Below are positions 62,096-64,000 of a stretch of DNA of 64,000 nt, piece after piece; within the stretch, counting starts at the first letter, position 1; the number at the start of each line of letters is the position of its first letter. This stretch comes from Sipunculus nudus (Eukaryota > Annelida > Sipuncula > Golfingiida > Sipunculidae). The notes beneath the pieces were generated by a model. It did no database searches. It saw only the letters and a program-made list of their open reading frames with translations, and was not told the DNA's origin. The stretch lies in the NCBI GenBank assembly GCA_026874595.1, contig CM049306.1:63370019-63434018 (forward strand). The letters are read 5' to 3'. The translations under genes and the position numbers were made by a program.

Positions 62096-62650
62096 AAATA
62101 TATCTGGCTGTTCTTGTCCAAGATACGTGTATTGATTTTGTTATGTTTTGTGCTACATGTATTGTATACGTACTGTCTGAGTAAATGTTTGATAATAAAA
62201 CGAGTATTCCTCTGTAGTGTGCTTTATCTCCTATTATCGCCTATGGAAGCACCCTGTCCGGGCGAGTGGTCTTCTAGAAATTCATTTCTGACAAACCAAC
62301 TATTAATGGCCGCACGGCGAGTCAAGAAAAAAAAATCCATATTTTAAAATTCAATTTTCTTTTTATGGCCACGGCGATAAAAAGTGGACGGTAAAATATA
62401 TAAGCGACCAAAATGTTGTGTTTTCATCAGACTCTTTGATGGTGACTGTGCTTAATTGATTGTTAACATTTTACACATTTCTTTGAAGTCTATGCAAATA
62501 CATACATAAATAAAAATCATAAATTATTTTGAACTGAAACTTATTTTGCCCAGAGGATGGAACATTCCAGCAAATGCGAACGTTGAAACTGCCTGTATCC
62601 GTATATTAAACCAACGCAGAATTGTAACATTATAAACATGTCGCACTTAC

Positions 62651-62681
62651 CTGTATCCATTTTGACTTTTCCTCCTCATTG
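62651..62681 (-). CDS. FGD-like gene: 31-bp exon, end of PH1
   Basis: The acceptor is TTTTCCAACAG and the donor CAG|GTAAGT is near-consensus. One leading base completes a codon from upstream, then NEEEKSKWIQ follows, ending in phase 0. The acidic-basic run with a conserved Trp is the C-terminal helix signature of PH domains, and it continues into TLSRTVGERTRERL of the next exon. The exon is small enough to be missed by automatic gene finders. Confidence 0.78.
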
Positions 62682-63255
62682 CTGTTGGAAAACAGAGAGT
62701 TTCATTAGGTCTGCATATCTTATATTTCCAGTAAAACTGTTTAATTTAAAACGTTTCATTGAAATGAAGGACAAATTAAGGCATGCTGGTCGCAATATAA
62801 AGTTCAATATATTCAACATTTTATAAACCATATGATCCACTGATGTTTAGCTTAAATCTTACAATGTACATATTCAATATCTGAAACAACTCTTTTATTA
62901 TGCCATCTTGGTTATTTACGGTTGACTTTTTCATAAAACACATATTTGCTTCAATGATTATAGGCATTAGCATTGTGTGACGTAATAACATATATGCTGA
63001 TAAAATTCAACTGAATTTAAAAGGAATTTTTTTTAACTGAAATTACGAACGAAAATTCCAAATTGAGACAACATTGTATTTTCCCTTGTACCACTATTTC
63101 AAGTTTGGACAATGGAGTAACATGTTTTTCAAATTTAAAATCAATATTAATCAATAATCAATAACATTGATCAAAATTTCCTTTTCGAGCTCCACAGTCA
63201 GGTTACATAACACATGGCCAGGCAGAGGCTACTCTATCACTGCACATTTCAGGCA
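62682..63255. other. Intron sequence, no exon seen
   Basis: Searching the minus strand for a PH1 exon ending two bases into a codon gave no candidate. The stretch is AT-rich and unremarkable. Confidence 0.45.
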
Positions 63256-63259
63256 CATA

Positions 63260-64000
63260 ACTCAACTAGAATACGGGTAGTCGACAAGCGACCATGTGTA
63301 TCCGCCAAAATCAGAGTGGAACTGGTGAAGTGAGGCATGGATTGAGTGGTAAGGGGAAATAGAGTGAGGTGTGTTGCATATTAGCATGAATGTCTGCAGC
63401 CGAAATGTGTATGTAGGCTGGGCCACCTACCACAAAATCCAGAAAGCTGTCCTAGTTGTATACATATGCAAAAATTTAGGCAGATAAGACAAACCACTAC
63501 ATGTATATGAGTGATTTTATCCCACAGAAGACAAACAGAAGGACTTGTGGTCCCTCCAGTTTTGTGTATGATAGAGCTATGTGAGATCTATACACATGCA
63601 AAATTTTGGCCCAATCGGTCAAACGGTTTCCAAGATATAAGCTTGGATGTCTGCAGCGTAAACTAGAATTTAGGTGGCGCCACCTGTCATAAAATCAAGA
63701 AACCTGCAAAATTTTAGGAAGATATATCAAACCACTGCCGAGATATGAGTGATTTTGTCCAATGGTAGACAAACAGACAGACGCTGTGCTAAAATGATTG
63801 CAGGTGGCGCCACCAGTTTTGCGCATGATTAAGAGCTATGTGAGATCTATACACATGTAAATTTTCAGGAAGATACGTCAAACCAGTCCGGAGATATAAG
63901 CATGGATGTCTGCAGCGTGAACATGTAGGTGGCGCCACCTGTCATACAATCAAGAACGCTATCCAGGATGTATATGCATGCCGAATTTCAGGTGAATTTG
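63260..64000 (+). mobile_element. GGTGGCGCCACC tandem-core element, continues past the window
   Basis: The left end is CTAGAATACGGGTAGTCGAC and GTGTATCCGCCAAAATC, as in 24985-26160. Exact GGTGGCGCCACC occurs at 63673, 63803 and 63928. The right end is beyond the window. Confidence 0.7.

Larger units (their letters stand above)
58060..62200 (+). pseudogene. Decayed LINE, L1/Tx1-like, interrupted
   Basis: In order: NPLLLWETIKMHIRRESIKF near 58130; NEQGEKSTKYF near 58372; TDDLMSQKITKHLGMM near 58650; VISLIPEKGKDDTEIKRRGI near 58780, then SLNFDYKIIAGVIALRMKKI and TGFLKNKHIGENI. Then comes the 402-bp insertion at 58962-59363, followed by YHAKRRINGLLKIIDLKKSY near 59400 and GVRQG-stop near 59598. 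The catalytic box AQYADDTILTL is intact locally (YADD at 59716-59727). The C-terminus is near 60430-60560. Many stops and frameshifts make it inactive. It ends in (TA)/(TG) repeats near 61316 and duplicated 3' sequence. Confidence 0.83.
26618..62681 (-). other. FGD-family gene (FYVE, RhoGEF and PH domain), 3' part
   Basis: Seven minus-strand exons join without a frame break into about 256 residues and a stop. In order they are the end of a first PH domain (NEEEKSKWIQ continuing into TLSRTVGERTRERLRK), a basic linker, a full FYVE zinc finger, and a full second PH domain with its C-terminal helix (WAQAI). DH-PH-FYVE-PH is the architecture of FGD proteins, exchange factors for Cdc42 at membranes; the DH domain and most of PH1 must lie beyond 64 kb. 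I cannot tell which FGD paralogue it is. The alternatives, PH-FYVE proteins such as PLEKHF, have the opposite domain order. The intron from 62650 to 33265 is 29,386 bp and contains the 16-kb satellite. Confidence 0.87.

Overview
This window is eukaryotic nuclear DNA, most likely from a mollusc or another marine lophotrochozoan. It is AT-rich. Its genes are split into short exons with GT/AG introns, and most of the rest is tandem repeats, (TA)n microsatellites and decayed retroelements. The mollusc call rests on dispersed repeat types I associate with mollusc genomes (TGACCTTTGACC-rich arrays, GGTGGCGCCACC arrays, tRNA-derived SINE heads). No prokaryotic operon structure is present, and most long open frames are repeat artefacts.

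Two genes could be assembled by hand, both on the minus strand. Gene 1 is the 3' part of an FGD-family gene (FYVE, RhoGEF and PH domain protein). Seven exons at 62651-62681, 33181-33264, 32589-32717, 31556-31696, 30432-30557, 26924-27078 and 26618-26720 join in phase. They encode the end of the first PH domain, a linker, a complete FYVE zinc finger, a complete second PH domain and a stop. Gene 2 is the 3' end of an unrecognised gene with exons 22995-23054, 19472-19634 and 18058-18130.

Layout: 1-5.9 kb holds repeat fragments and two LTR-like copies. 5.93-12.05 kb is a 33-bp minisatellite with a 1,948-bp tandem duplication and palindromic junction modules. 12.20-12.59 kb is a small TG...CA element with terminal direct repeats. 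13.48-15.1 kb is a 49/50-bp minisatellite. 18.1-23.1 kb is gene 2, whose last intron holds an inverted pair of Penelope-like element ends with two identical hammerhead ribozymes. 23.1-26.6 kb is dispersed repeats. 26.6-33.3 kb is the 3' part of the FGD-like gene, with a dead LINE in one intron. 34.08-50.03 kb is a near-homogeneous 35-bp satellite of about 456 units. 50.07-62.2 kb holds a foldback element, two decayed LINEs with nested insertions and TGACCTTTGACC arrays. The final FGD-like exon lies at 62.65 kb, with repeats to the end.

The main conclusion is that the 16-kb satellite and everything from 33.3 to 62.6 kb lie inside one intron of about 29.4 kb of the FGD-like gene. On that gene's sense strand nearly every satellite unit carries AATAAA, the canonical polyadenylation hexamer. 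The best candidates for further work are this intronic satellite and the hammerhead-bearing inverted Penelope-like pair.
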